DNA of 64,000 bases from Cardiocondyla obscurior. Its lineage: Eukaryota > Arthropoda > Insecta > Hymenoptera > Formicidae. Both the position numbers and the translations under genes were made by a program. The notes below the pieces were generated by a model that worked only from the letters and a program-made list of their open reading frames with translations, had not been told where the DNA came from and made no database searches. The stretch spans positions 186,001 to 250,000 of the forward strand of contig NC_091879.1 in the NCBI RefSeq assembly GCF_019399895.1, in the 5' to 3' direction. Below, piece after piece: positions 44,631 through 55,048 of this stretch; positions within the stretch are counted from its first letter, which is position 1; each line of letters begins with the position of its first letter.

Positions 44631-47600
44631 GTGTTTCGTAAAATCGATAGTTTCTTATTTCGCACTGCGGTTCACGCTTCGAGTTTTTCCTCGAGCTACG
44701 TAAAGTCAATCAACAATTTGGCACGGCTTCCTTCGGCCAGCAAATATATATTTTTCTCTCTGTAAAATTTTTATTTTACTGCACCTTCCGTATCCCGTGC
44801 GGATTATCGAAGCGGAGCATCGCGCTGCGGGTAATCGACGTTATCGCAAGTCACCGATTGAAAGTCGTACGGAATGTATCGCGGCTCATGCACGTCGGGA
44901 GATTCGTTCGGGTTAGCCTGACACGGTCGAAGCCCCAGAGAAACCTCTTTAACAATCGATTGTTCCGATACGTTTAACTCGAGCGCACCACACGTTAAGT
45001 AAAAATATCTTCCATTCTCCCTTGGGTTTAAGTTATTTTAGATTATTAAGGGGCACTTCTGACTGACGCGAATATCGAACTTCGACGGCTTCGAATATCG
45101 CGATTGAGGCAACTTAACCCTGGCCTTCTGAAAACGTCGAACGGGGTAAACATATAATAAAGCGATCCGCGATTGGATGGATCTCGTTAATATTCGTGAA
45201 AGTAAAGAGGTTCCGGGCATTAGCGGCGGAACGTACGTACTTAAAAACAACAATCGTAAAGAGAAATAAGCAATTACATTCCGCCGAGCGTGCTCGGTAA
45301 TGAACGATATCGGGCCGATCTCCTTTCGCGATAATTTCAGGAGTCCGGATGATCGATCGGCCGAAATCGACGAGATCGTCCCGTTTCGGCACTTTCGCCA
45401 CTCAAAGGCGGACACGCGTGATTCAGTTTTCGACGGCGAGTCCGTTTCCGAAACGATTTCACTAGCCCGAATTCAGGGACTGCGCGAAGGGAGAAAAGAC
45501 GAGTTAAAAATTTGCTTTCGAAGCGGATGCAGCGCCGATCGAAATCACGGGGAACGAGACCGGCATTCTCGCCGCCGATTAAAGTAAAAGTACCAGCCGT
45601 GAAAAAGTCGTTGGCATCGCCAGGTCAAAACCTAACGTCGGATGTACGGTGCTCGCGTTTCAATGCGATCGCTCGCGGAGCGATTATCACGAACGATTAA
45701 CGCTAATGCTGGCCGTTATCGTCACGTCTCATTGCGCAATAATTGTCCGAGGGGCTAAAAAAGCCCGCGGAGGACGAGACCGGCTGATCGTTCCCGTCCG
45801 ATGGGAAAACGCAAAACGCGAGTAAGATATTCATGCGCGGTGAAAATTTATTCTTCACGTGGCCGGAGGTATGACTGAGCGATAGTTCAACGGCATAGTT
45901 CGTTCTAAAAATAATCTCGAACAATGCATCGGACTGCAATCCGACCGTATTCTAGAAATAATGTCAACCGAGCGCGAGTATTTACACGGGTAATAAAGTG
46001 GAACGTTAGAAAAAGTCGCGGAGGAATAATTACGAAAGGTATAATGCATGTACGGGAGAGCGTACACAAAGAACGTGCAACCCGGCGGCTCTTATCGCGG
46101 AACCTTTATCGCATACGCAGATCCACCATCAAACGCGTGCAATTGAACGATCGAGCCGATAATGATTTCTCGCTCTTGAAAATAAACGGAGCAAACAACG
46201 ATAAAAAGGCTGGATATCTCGTGACGAAAAAAAAAAATTTCTCGTGACTAACAATAAGGCAGGTCCACGCGACGATGCACGCCAAGTTAAAGATATTTCC
46301 CCGAGACGTCTCTTGCATAACGGTAAAAACGCTTATTTTCGTGATCGCTGATGCGAGCGGAATGCAATCTAACATCTAACGGCTACTTTGAGCGAGCGGA
46401 TCAATTTCGCGTTTTATTAATAACCCCGGTCGCGAGAGAGTTAAGAAAAAGAAAAAAAAAGGAGAACGAAAAGAATCGAAAACCGCGTTTTCGAGCCGGC
46501 GAGAACGCGCGCAGGAATTCAACGCAGCTCCCTCGGAAGGAGCGAGAGAGGGTGGTTAGGTCATCCCCTGAGACTTTCAAGGCCACGCGAGAAAGGAGGG
46601 ACGAAAATAGACCTTGCTTCATGGAGAACCGCGCGCGATGTTCGACTGAAAAAAAGTATCGTCGCCTGCCGCCCTTCGCGCAGCCGTTTCCTATTTTCAG
46701 CGTCGATCGCAAAGGTCGTTATCCCGCAATCAATGACTCGTTCATTGCAAGTGAAAATAGATTTAAATATCAATTTTCTATACAAAAAGGAAAGACCCCC
46801 TTCTCCCTCCCCCTCCGAAAGTGTTGCGTAAAATGGCGATTTAAAAAGCGCGTGCGAGACAATAAGCGATCTCGTAAACTATTTTAACAAGGATAAACGT
46901 CGTCGACTATGTCGCAAGAACGTGCAAAATTTATTTAAAAAAAAAAACTTATAAAATATTATGCAAAAAATTAATAATTATTCGAACGCGAAGTCTATCA
47001 TTCCGTTTCTCTTCCCTGTACCCCGCGTACAATCCCCACAACGAGACACTTGATCAACACTTACGTATTTTTTTTCTTCGCTTCGACCCGTCGACTATTG
47101 CACCACGATGCGATAATTCATTTTCAAAACACGTATGCACACGACGCTTCGACGTGGGAGGAAGAGGAGAGAGCGAGGGTTCGATCCGTCCGTTCGCGGC
47201 CAACTTTCTGCCGCTTCCGCGAGCAAACCTAACCTAGGCGCGCCGGGTGGTGCTGATCGAGTTCGGTTTTTCCTGATCCGCGGAATCTAACTGGCCGTTC
47301 CTGCTGGCTTATCTCCCGACGCCAACGAGCGCTCGAAGTAATCGGGCAAAGGTTATTGCGACCAGTACTCGTTGCGCGAGCGAGCCGCGGTCTCTCGCCA
47401 GCGCGGAAGAAAAATCTCGCAGAATCCGGATACGGGCGGCGACTGGCCAGCTCGGTCCTGGCGCATGCTCGACGTACGTACCGCACCGAGGAGCCGAAGG
47501 AAGCGATACTGCGGGCCAGGCGTCTTCACGTGCCCCGGGGGGCTCAATCACGCGCCGCCGCGAGCGTTTAACCTCGCGAATGCAGGAGACGACAACGTGA

Positions 47601-50600
47601 AACGTAACGAACGTCGCGGCTGCACGAACGTAACTGAGCCGACCGAAGTCGAGCGCGGCCGGCGCGACGCGCGGCGTGGAGAACCGGCGAGCGCACGTTT
47701 TGAAGCTGGCCGCGTCTGGCGTGCCCACATGAACTGGCGGGAAGATCGTGCCTGCTTACGAGCGCGTTGAATTAATTATGTTTCTATTAATAAGTAATTC
47801 ATTAATAATTAGTGTTACAACGGTCTCCGTCTTTAGGGATCTAATAAAGATTTGTTGTTTCTATAATTAAAGCAGTCGCGGTTGATTATATTTCTCTTTG
47901 CGAAAAAAAAAAGAACCAAAAAACAAAATATGCCGTGTTAAAGTCGCGAAATATTTTCACGGTTAGCGCATAAATAATCGAGTAAATTCATTAACCGTAG
48001 CAAACGTACAAACGTTTTCTATCTTCGGCGCCGCGTCGCGAGGTTCGTTTGATTTCCTTATTTCTTCGGCCGACGAGAAAAGTGGCGTTTCGAATCGGAC
48101 GACGAGACAACAGGATAACAGAGACGACTGAATAGCGTCTGACAAACTTGCCAACACTTTCTACGTCGGAAGCGTTGAAAGGTTGAATGGAGAAATCACG
48201 AGCGATGTCAGAAAACAGGAATGAGGGAATCGTCGTGAGAACCAAAAGGAAAAATTAAATAAAAAAAAAAGAGAAAAAAAAACAAATGGAGGAACTTTGT
48301 ATCATTCTTTCTGGTCCCGGTGAAAATTTCACCATCTTGCACGGTTAAAGGGAAGGACAAGGTATATGCAAAATAAAAACGAGAAAAGTGGAACGCTTAG
48401 AGGATGCATCATATGCGTTACGGAACAACAATGCGATCTCGGGCGCGTCCTATCCCGCGACTGTGAGAGGATTCTCATTATTACTACTCAAAACGCAATA
48501 GCACGGAAAACGATGATTAGTTGTGCAAATGGACCAACGAGACAGGTCTCTTGCAATAACGTAACCGAGTTATTACTTTAAATAACATACTAGTCGACGG
48601 CAGATTAGATAAGATTTTGATAAATAGATACGCGGAGCGAGAGGAAGCGATGGGCGGCTCGGTGATAGATATACATATAGAGAGAAATATACATATAACA
48701 GATAGAGAGAGAATACTTTCGTGTACCAATTACTAAATAGACTGGTACATCTTGAATACGGTTCCAGTCCGTATTCGTCGATAGTCATAAAAACGACGGA
48801 CCTATCTGCGCGTATCTTCCGCGTGGGTTCAAACATGTTGCGCGTGTCGACGACGTTTATTAATTTTATATTCGGACACTGCGTTATTTTCATTCGCGCC
48901 GCACAGGCGATAAAAGACATTCTTATGCAATAGGACACCGAGCTATCGATCGAGCATCGTTATAAACTTAATTGGGTCCCGGGCTGATATTAAAATTCCA
49001 CAGTTGGTTTAACTAAGCGATTCGATAAATGTTGAATTTAATTTCCCGGTCTCTCTGAAAAGGCCTCCTTTCCCTGCCGGGCGAAAGAGTCCCTCGCGAG
49101 ATATTCCATCGTTTCTCAGCGTCATTAGCGGCGTTTGCAGCGTGTAGATACGTATCCGCGACAGTGATCTTTTCCATCTCGTTTACCGGGATGGATTTCT
49201 ACGCTACGCACTTTCCACGCATCGCGAAATTCGCGGGAACGAACGCCGCGTAACACGGCGAGCCGACAGTTTTCCATTGAGCGACTTTGATTAGATTAAT
49301 TCCGCTCGTTGCGTTAACATTACGTTCTTTAATATTTACGCTCGATTCTTACTTCTATTTCCGTTTCTTTCTACCCGTAGCATTTTTTCCAATTTCATTG
49401 CTGTTGCGTTTTAATTGCGGCAATAAGTTCAATCTTTTTACCGAAGTGATGAAAAGATTGAGCTTCACATTTTTGCGCAGGGAAATATTCGCATTTCCGA
49501 TCTCTCTGCCATGCACGAACATCATGCAATATTAATAAAAAATAAAATAAAACAACACAATATAGAAACTGGATTGTTGTACTTACTAAAATAGTTAAGA
49601 GTCTCCCGGATTTGGTCCGGCGATAATTTCAAATCGACGTCCTCCGATTTGAGTGCAGGCGCTGGGATGAACCAGTCGGCGTTTTCGTATCCTGCAAAGT
49701 GCAATGGGATCTTTTAAAATCTTGCCGTTAATATCGCGCGCATACATCATAATTATCATCATCATTATCGTCATGTTCATCATCATCATCATCAACATCG
49801 GCGATCGCCTACGCGTGAGCCGAACTCGCCGCGATCTAGACTACCCGTCTACTGAAAAAACGGAGATTGCAAAAATGTGTTAAGCGCCTCGGTCTGCAAA
49901 TTACGCCGGGGCATACTGGTACGTACCCGCGGCGAGCGTATTACCGCGCTAATTAATGCGGTAATCGTATCCGTTCCGAAGACGAGTAGCAAAAACATCA
50001 ACCGGCCGCGCGTTGTAACTTCGCGCGGCTAAATGTACTGTTGCTAATTCGTTGCTAATTGGCCGCAACCCCCGCGCTCGCGTAGGACCTTCAGGAGCCT
50101 TCGCCTTATCGAGCTCATTGAAACGGGACACGCGATACGGACCCACCGCGGTTAAATTAACGGGCCAGCCACCTGGCCACGTGCCACATTATTGCTCCTG
50201 GTTCAACGCACCCAGAAAAAAAGATCACGCAAGTCCCTACAAGTGTTCTTTTTATACTTTCACACTTCTCATGCTCTCTTTCTCTGTAATATGCGATCAT
50301 ACGCGAGGCTTCTTGTACTTTACTCGTGTCCGAATATTCATTATTATATTAAGCCGGCACGAATTTTTATATTTGCAGCGCGCTTTTTCCCGCGGTATTT
50401 TTCCACCGATTTTTTTTTTTTTTTTTTTTTCCGGACGACATTTCGCAATTTCTTAATGCAACTCCTCCCGGTACTTCGGAGCACCGTAAAATGTCATTTT
50501 GCGATATACGCGAGCGGTTCACGACCCGGGCTTCTTTCGCTAATTGAAAACGCGAGAAATTCGATCGCTCGCACGTTGCGGTCTTCTCTACTTGTATCGG

Positions 50601-53600
50601 TTTTCAACATCCCACTTTCCTGATCGCATCAAACGCGAGCCATTACATTAGAAGTTTATAAACATCAATAAAGCTATATCAGTGTGCTTTCGTGCTTTTT
50701 TTCTTTTCTTTTTTTCTGTTCGTTCTTCGTAGGAATTATACTCAATACCCAAAGTGCCTGCATATTTTCATTACCGATTTAATCGACTTGAGACGCCAAA
50801 ACAATCACGGGTTTACCGAGCACCCGATAGAACCGACGTTATTATCAGGCACGTTTATCGCTCGTTGTATTTTATTGTTATCGATAAATTCTGGAGTATG
50901 CACGTGAAGGAGAAAAAAAAAAAAAACCGAACGATATTCAAGGTTTCTCCGAGCACAGCACGCGCATTTTGCTCGCTTTGCATTAAGCGGTTTACCTTTC
51001 ACCTTACGTTTCTCGTTTTCTTAAGCGGAGAAAGAACCAAGACGGAGCTCACCTTGGAACTGCGTTAGGGTGTCGGCTCGTAGACGGTACCTCGGTATTT
51101 GTTCTTCCAGCAGGCTGATTATCTCGACTTCTGGCAGCTCCTCACCACTGCACACATCTGTAACGATCAAGCACAGCTTCCGTTAGCAAGTGCGAAGGAG
51201 TAATTCATTATGCTCGCGCTATAAAACGCGGTTCCGCTTCCCGGCATAATCGAGCGCGCGTGCTACGCGTCATCTCGCAACACGGCCCTTACATACGGAA
51301 ATTAACGTCAGGTGCAACGAGAACATCTCATATATATTTCAGCCACGCTTCCGAGCCAGCATGAACGGAATAAAGCAGTCCCCAGCGTTCGATCGCCGGC
51401 GCGGCTGCGCGCAAAAATTAAGTCGATGACGACACGACTAATTATAAACGTTGACGGAATGGCGTTCGTCGTTGAATAGGCATCTATCGAAGAATAATAA
51501 ATTCAAAAGTGAAATTCAGAAATGTCGCGAGTCGCGAACCGAACTAATTGTAAGGTTCATTCTTCTATGTTAACGTAACAACAACTGGGATAGTTCAATG
51601 ATGTCACGAAGTCGCTTCCGGGTTCGCTCGAGACTTCGAGGTGGCATTATAGACATTCAAGCAGCACTACTGACCTGACATCGTGTGCGATTCTCAAGAG
51701 ATCATCGCATAATAGTCGCGTAACGAACGGAATATATCGGCCGGCCGAGAAAAGAGGATCGCAGGAGGAAGCGGCTCCATCCTCAAGAAGAACACAAACG
51801 CAATCTGCGCGGCGTCGATTCGGTGCCGCGACTGCCGATGCTGGCCGCACCGGGAAGCGACGCGAGGTCCACGGTTTCCGTGAACTTTGCACCTCTGGAG
51901 CGGCAGCATTCTCGCTACGTCTCGCGCTCTCGTGAGACCGAGATGACCCGCGCGGAGAGAAGTATCGCGCGGCGCGAATCTCTCGCCGCGGATTTAGCAC
52001 ATAATCGCGATGACGTTACAGATTAACTTCGCCGCGATTGTGCTCGGCGTGCGCTTTTCGCGAAAATATATTTCCCAGATACATCTAACGAGGAAGATGA
52101 ACAGTTAGGCCGACTCCCAGCACCTTCGTTCGAATTGAATTCTGGAAACCGGATCGCAGACTCGGTCGATTCGACGTTGGACGAAAGACGGCGCGTCAAT
52201 ATGTTTGAGGAAAAAAATATTTAAAAAAATTCCGTGACTACGTTGCCGAAAATTAATTAACGTAAAAAACAGTTTACTTCGACATGGAGGAAAAGCGAGA
52301 ATAAAGCCGGGGACATTTTGCTGTCCCCGGCTTACATAACTCGTCTTTGTCTTTTAACATTTAGATTCTTTTTTTATATATATTTTTTAAAAATTATGAT
52401 ATACCTTTCGGTTGAATCTTCAATTAATCTCGCGTGATAGCGCTAGGGTGTAGCGACCAACGTCAACAGATGTAAAACACTTAAAACGGAGTGGTCATCT
52501 GTTTGCACAAGACTAAAAATAGCCATGTAAAGCAAATGTAAAGCGCGTGCTGCCACATACTGGCGATCGCGTGCAGCAAGTAGGTAAATCGACAATCACC
52601 GCAGAAGATAACACCTGCAGAGTTAACATCTAGTATCGTTACCGGCTGCAAATCACATCGGTGCTCGACAAAATTATAAACAAAAATTAATAATGACTCG
52701 CGTCTGAAATATCGCGAGCGGGATATCATACCATCTCGCCACTTGCTCAGCACAGCCTCACGTTTCTCGAAGATCTCTTTGAGCTTCGCCGGGCCCTTCG
52801 GCCTTTTCGCGTCCCTCGCGCCTAGGTACATAATCTCGCGCCCGGTGCTGGCCGAGCCCTCCGTCCTTCCGTTCTCCTCATCGAGACACCTCCAGCTACC
52901 GGTAAAGCCTGCCGGTCCCCGGATTCACGAGCCTCGTCCCCGGGGACACGTGGATTACGTAAAAATCGAAACTGTTACGAACCATCGCGGCGCATCTCAC
53001 GAGCGCGAACGTTTTCGCGTCCGATTGGCGAACTTGTATAATTAACTCTCGAGATAACGACTCGGCAGCTTTACGGCCGATTGATCGGAGGCAAATTTTC
53101 GCGGGAATACAGCGCTCTGCAAAATGTTTTTCGTTTTCAATCCGACCCGCACGCGAGCACCGGGTGGAAGACGTTCCTTTTGAGCCGCGAGCCGCCGAGG
53201 AACTCCGTCGAACGTACGTACGACGATGGAGGAAAATAGCAACGACCAGGATAGCTGGAGCCTGGCCAATTTCGATTTCCGCGATCGGGTCATTTATCGA
53301 ACGGATCTAATTTGAAAAGCTAAATCTTTCATATCGTCCAAGACAAAGGTTTCTTAGAAACATATGCTTCATACCTGCCGGCTTCCTTTTTAATCTTAGA
53401 TCAAGTTAATCTTTAATTAATTTTTTTTAAGCGGTACGTGGTAGCATATCGATATCTTATCTCTCGGATCCTTTAATAAACCTCTGTGCAGAAACATGTT
53501 GCATTTTAAAAATCAATCGTTATTGTTTTCCCCGTATCTTCGAGATATCAACTTCTAAAGTCGCGACGTATTCGAAACGCAGACCTTTTGTTTTGGATTA

Positions 53601-55048
53601 CGCAGTTCTCGAACTGTAGAAACAATATCGGCTTTATCGTATGTTTAAAATGAATGAGGGAGCCAGTAATCGATAAGTATAAATCTTCATTGACGTAGCA
53701 GAGAGGGTCTTGACAAGGTTGCTGGCAAACAGTTCGAAGTCAACTAATCCAAAAAAAAAAACTGCATACGCCTGCGTTATGTAATAGACGGGAATAACCT
53801 GGCTCTCGCTAATGGAACCTGCATGTATTTTATGAATCTTTCTTCGCCGTTAAATGTGACATCTTGAAAATGCTGAACAATGCAAGAGAAAAATAATAAT
53901 AAATTGAAATGAGAACTGAATTTTTTATCTAGCTCAGATTCTAAAATATCACAAAATTAGGCCTTTTGTAGGTCGCCTATTTCGAGATCCGTATAATCGT
54001 GCTCTCGATATTTTAGACGCGACATAATGGTACCTTAGAAAGTTGTTCCGAGAATATTATCGTGCACTCGGCAGCTGCAATCAATACAAAGCGTACGCCG
54101 AAGATAAGAAAAAAAATATTCACAGATGTCTGGAACGACGATAAATATAATCGCAATGACAACCGTCATTTTGAGTATGATGATCACGTATGATGACAGT
54201 GAAAATCGACGACGACGACGACAGCGGCGGCGATGATAATGATTATTGTGATACCAACGACGGCAAAAAAAAAAAAGAAAAAATGATGATGATGATGACT
54301 AGAAAGATAACGATAATGATGATGACGTTCATGATGATGAGAATGGAGCGTGGCGTATTATCCGCCGGGCAGGAGTAATCATCATTTGGCTCGGACCAAT
54401 GGGAAACACCATGAGGCACGGAACAGGTAACCCGTAAAACCGCTTTATAAAACTCCTCGTGCTAGCATCGTCAAAGACAGTTTCTCTCCGTGCGCTTGCA
54501 AAGTGAGATGTAGTGAACTTCGTGCGAACCTTGAACCCGCGAGATCAATGCGATTCTCCGAAGATCAGTTTGCCCGCCTGAGAAACTCTCGTTGCGTCTT
54601 AATACATCAATAAGCTGAAATTACAGTCGCGTTTAAAGCCAATCGCGGAGAGCCGGTCTACGAAAAAAAAAAAAAAAAAAAAAAAAAACCCAACGTTGAT
54701 CGCCGTGAACGCTTAAGAATAGAAATACAGAGATACTCGGCGAAAGAATCGGCGCCTCGAGCAACCTTTCCGTAGCGTCGCCGAAGCGACAATTGGTACG
54801 TACGTTAAAATAATAAGATTGTTATTGATAGACCTACCCGTGATGGTCTCAGCGTCGCGGGTAGGAACTGGACTAGTGACTAGCTTGCTCTTCGATGACC
54901 TCAATGCTTGAAGAGTCGCCCTTGCCGTGGGTGAAACCTTTAAGGAGGCGGCGGATGGTCGGATGGGGCCTTCGGGCCGCTTTGGACCCGCATCTTCCAC
55001 GGTGGCCAGCTTGGATGCTGTGGCGACGAGCGATATCGCCTCGCTTTC
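33653..55048 (-). CDS. milt: Milton/TRAK trafficking kinesin-binding protein
   Basis: Adaptor linking kinesin-1 heavy chain to mitochondria through Miro, needed for axonal mitochondrial transport. Ten minus-strand exons form one frame: 54838-55048, 52732-52821, 51053-51157, 49587-49691, 37008-37084, 36378-36753, 35966-36201, 35591-35784, 35216-35458 and 33653-35123. This gives 1035 residues plus an N-terminus not found here. Landmarks in order are the HAP1_N region with DVCSGEELPEVEIISLLEEQ and GYENADWFIPAPAL, then SQMTKTYNDIEAVTRLLEE opening a long coiled coil (about residues 170-465 of the visible protein), KKVFETVRS, and the Milton domain with LQIVKPMEGSQTLHHWSRLATP and a Ser/Thr-rich tail ending GRKGGLL. 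The first two exons encode a basic, low-complexity extension absent from the human TRAK1 sequence I know. They contain no ATG, so a coding exon lies further upstream. Confidence 0.93.
37085..39651 (-). other. Milton intron segment and candidate internal promoter
   Basis: Apart from the short first exon at 37227-37383, nothing coding is seen. Positions 37.5-38.3 kb are CpG-rich and directly upstream of that exon, suiting a promoter. 38430-38480 is an A/G-rich simple tract. Confidence 0.45.
37227..37383 (-). CDS. milt: Alternative first coding exon of milton (short isoform)
   Basis: ATG at 37383 opens 52 codons (MKWTWPSLEDLKRPRCFLEA...FNLTTT) ending ACAG|gtaaac, a good phase-1 donor 143 bp before the shared phase-2-base acceptor ttacag|TC at 37084. 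The splice would make TTT-V-LCSNRVSQMTK, keeping the frame. It would bypass the HAP1_N start encoded by the 51.1- and 49.6-kb exons, so the isoform would begin close to the coiled coil. The exon body resembles nothing I know. Region 37.4-38.0 kb upstream is GC-richer, as for a promoter. Confidence 0.6.
39652..40034 (-). CDS. Candidate alternative milton exon, acidic
   Basis: An open stretch of about 127 codons bounded by acceptor tttacgacag|C and donor CCT|gtcagt. The phase-1 donor fits the shared milton acceptor at 37084 (TSC/TSF-LCSNRVSQ). It encodes an acidic segment (EEAGHDHDDPQEDDPYEYDD, then a run of six Asp from a GAC repeat) and a Cys-rich end (CWGCKSCAVEG...SCTCTSC). There is no in-frame ATG, so an upstream exon ending in phase 2 would be needed, and I have not found one. 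It is GC-rich at third positions like real exons, but it may be a chance open frame. Confidence 0.35.
40035..43923. other. Milton intron, no recognised exon
   Basis: Contains a GA run with an ATATAT tail (40111-40142), a CpG-rich block near 41.9-42.5 kb with (CG)8 at 42045-42060, and AT-rich DNA elsewhere. Open frames in the CpG block are on both strands and are not supported. Confidence 0.45.
43924..44404 (-). CDS. milt: Candidate alternative first exon of milton with unrecognised module
   Basis: ATG at 44404 opens 160 codons ending AACAGAG|gtaacc, a strong phase-1 donor in phase with the shared milton acceptor at 37084 (NR-V-LCSNRVSQMTK). The first 75 residues are Ser/Pro-rich. Residues about 85-160 look globular and mainly helical: FWEDIGVVEYLERRLG, TPEERVATLREVLADR, SDFLFHVARTKHGKIYIRVI. 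I do not recognise this module. The frame stays open upstream to about 44545, and an acceptor-like CAG at 44423-44425 offers an alternative exon start at 44422, so it could be internal. Assignment to milton rests on strand, position inside the gene and phase. It could be an unrelated nested gene whose other exons I missed. Confidence 0.5.
44600..44625. repeat. Poly-T tract, 26 nt
   Basis: Uninterrupted T run just upstream (in minus-strand terms) of the 43.9-44.4 kb candidate exon. Confidence 0.95.
44626..49586. other. Milton intron, no recognised exon
   Basis: No exon I can support. 45.3-46.9 and 47.1-47.8 kb are CpG-rich and carry open frames of 100-178 codons on both strands with Arg-rich, low-information translations typical of CpG-rich DNA. 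The 47.1-47.8 kb block could be a CpG-type promoter for an internal start. 47.9-49.5 kb is unremarkable. Confidence 0.4.
49743..49799. repeat. (ATC)n imperfect trinucleotide repeat
   Basis: CAT/ATC units with interruptions, in the milton intron just upstream (on minus) of the 49.6-kb exon. Confidence 0.85.
52304..52333. repeat. Perfect 12-bp stem hairpin, 6-nt loop
   Basis: AAGCCGGGGACA (52304-52315) and TGTCCCCGGCTT (52322-52333) pair without mismatch around loop TTTTGC. GC-rich stem in AT-rich surroundings, in the milton intron between the 52.8- and 51.1-kb exons. Function unknown. Confidence 0.9.
54187..54353. repeat. GAC/GAT trinucleotide-rich stretch
   Basis: Interrupted (GAC)n followed by (GAT)n/(ATG)n separated by a poly-A run, in the milton intron. 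It gives an Asp/Met-rich open frame that is an artefact of the repeat. Confidence 0.85.
54663..54688. repeat. Poly-A tract, 26 nt
   Basis: Uninterrupted A run 150 bp beyond the donor side of the 54.8-kb milton exon. Confidence 0.95.

Noticed and set aside
46351..46887. 178-codon plus-strand open frame
   Set aside because: Arg/Lys-rich low-information translation in CpG-rich DNA inside the milton intron, with overlapping frames on the other strand. No motif.
47170..47200. GGTTCGATCC resembling a tRNA T-loop
   Set aside because: The flanking bases do not form a T-stem and no acceptor or anticodon arm could be placed.
47222..47237. CCTAACCTAGG resembling insect telomere repeat units
   Set aside because: Only about two units, no array; not telomeric.
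47309..47770. Several 60-139-codon frames on both strands
   Set aside because: Mutually overlapping frames explained by high GC and few stop codons, not by a gene.
54190..54378. Asp/Met-rich 62-codon frame
   Set aside because: Product of GAC/GAT trinucleotide repeats.
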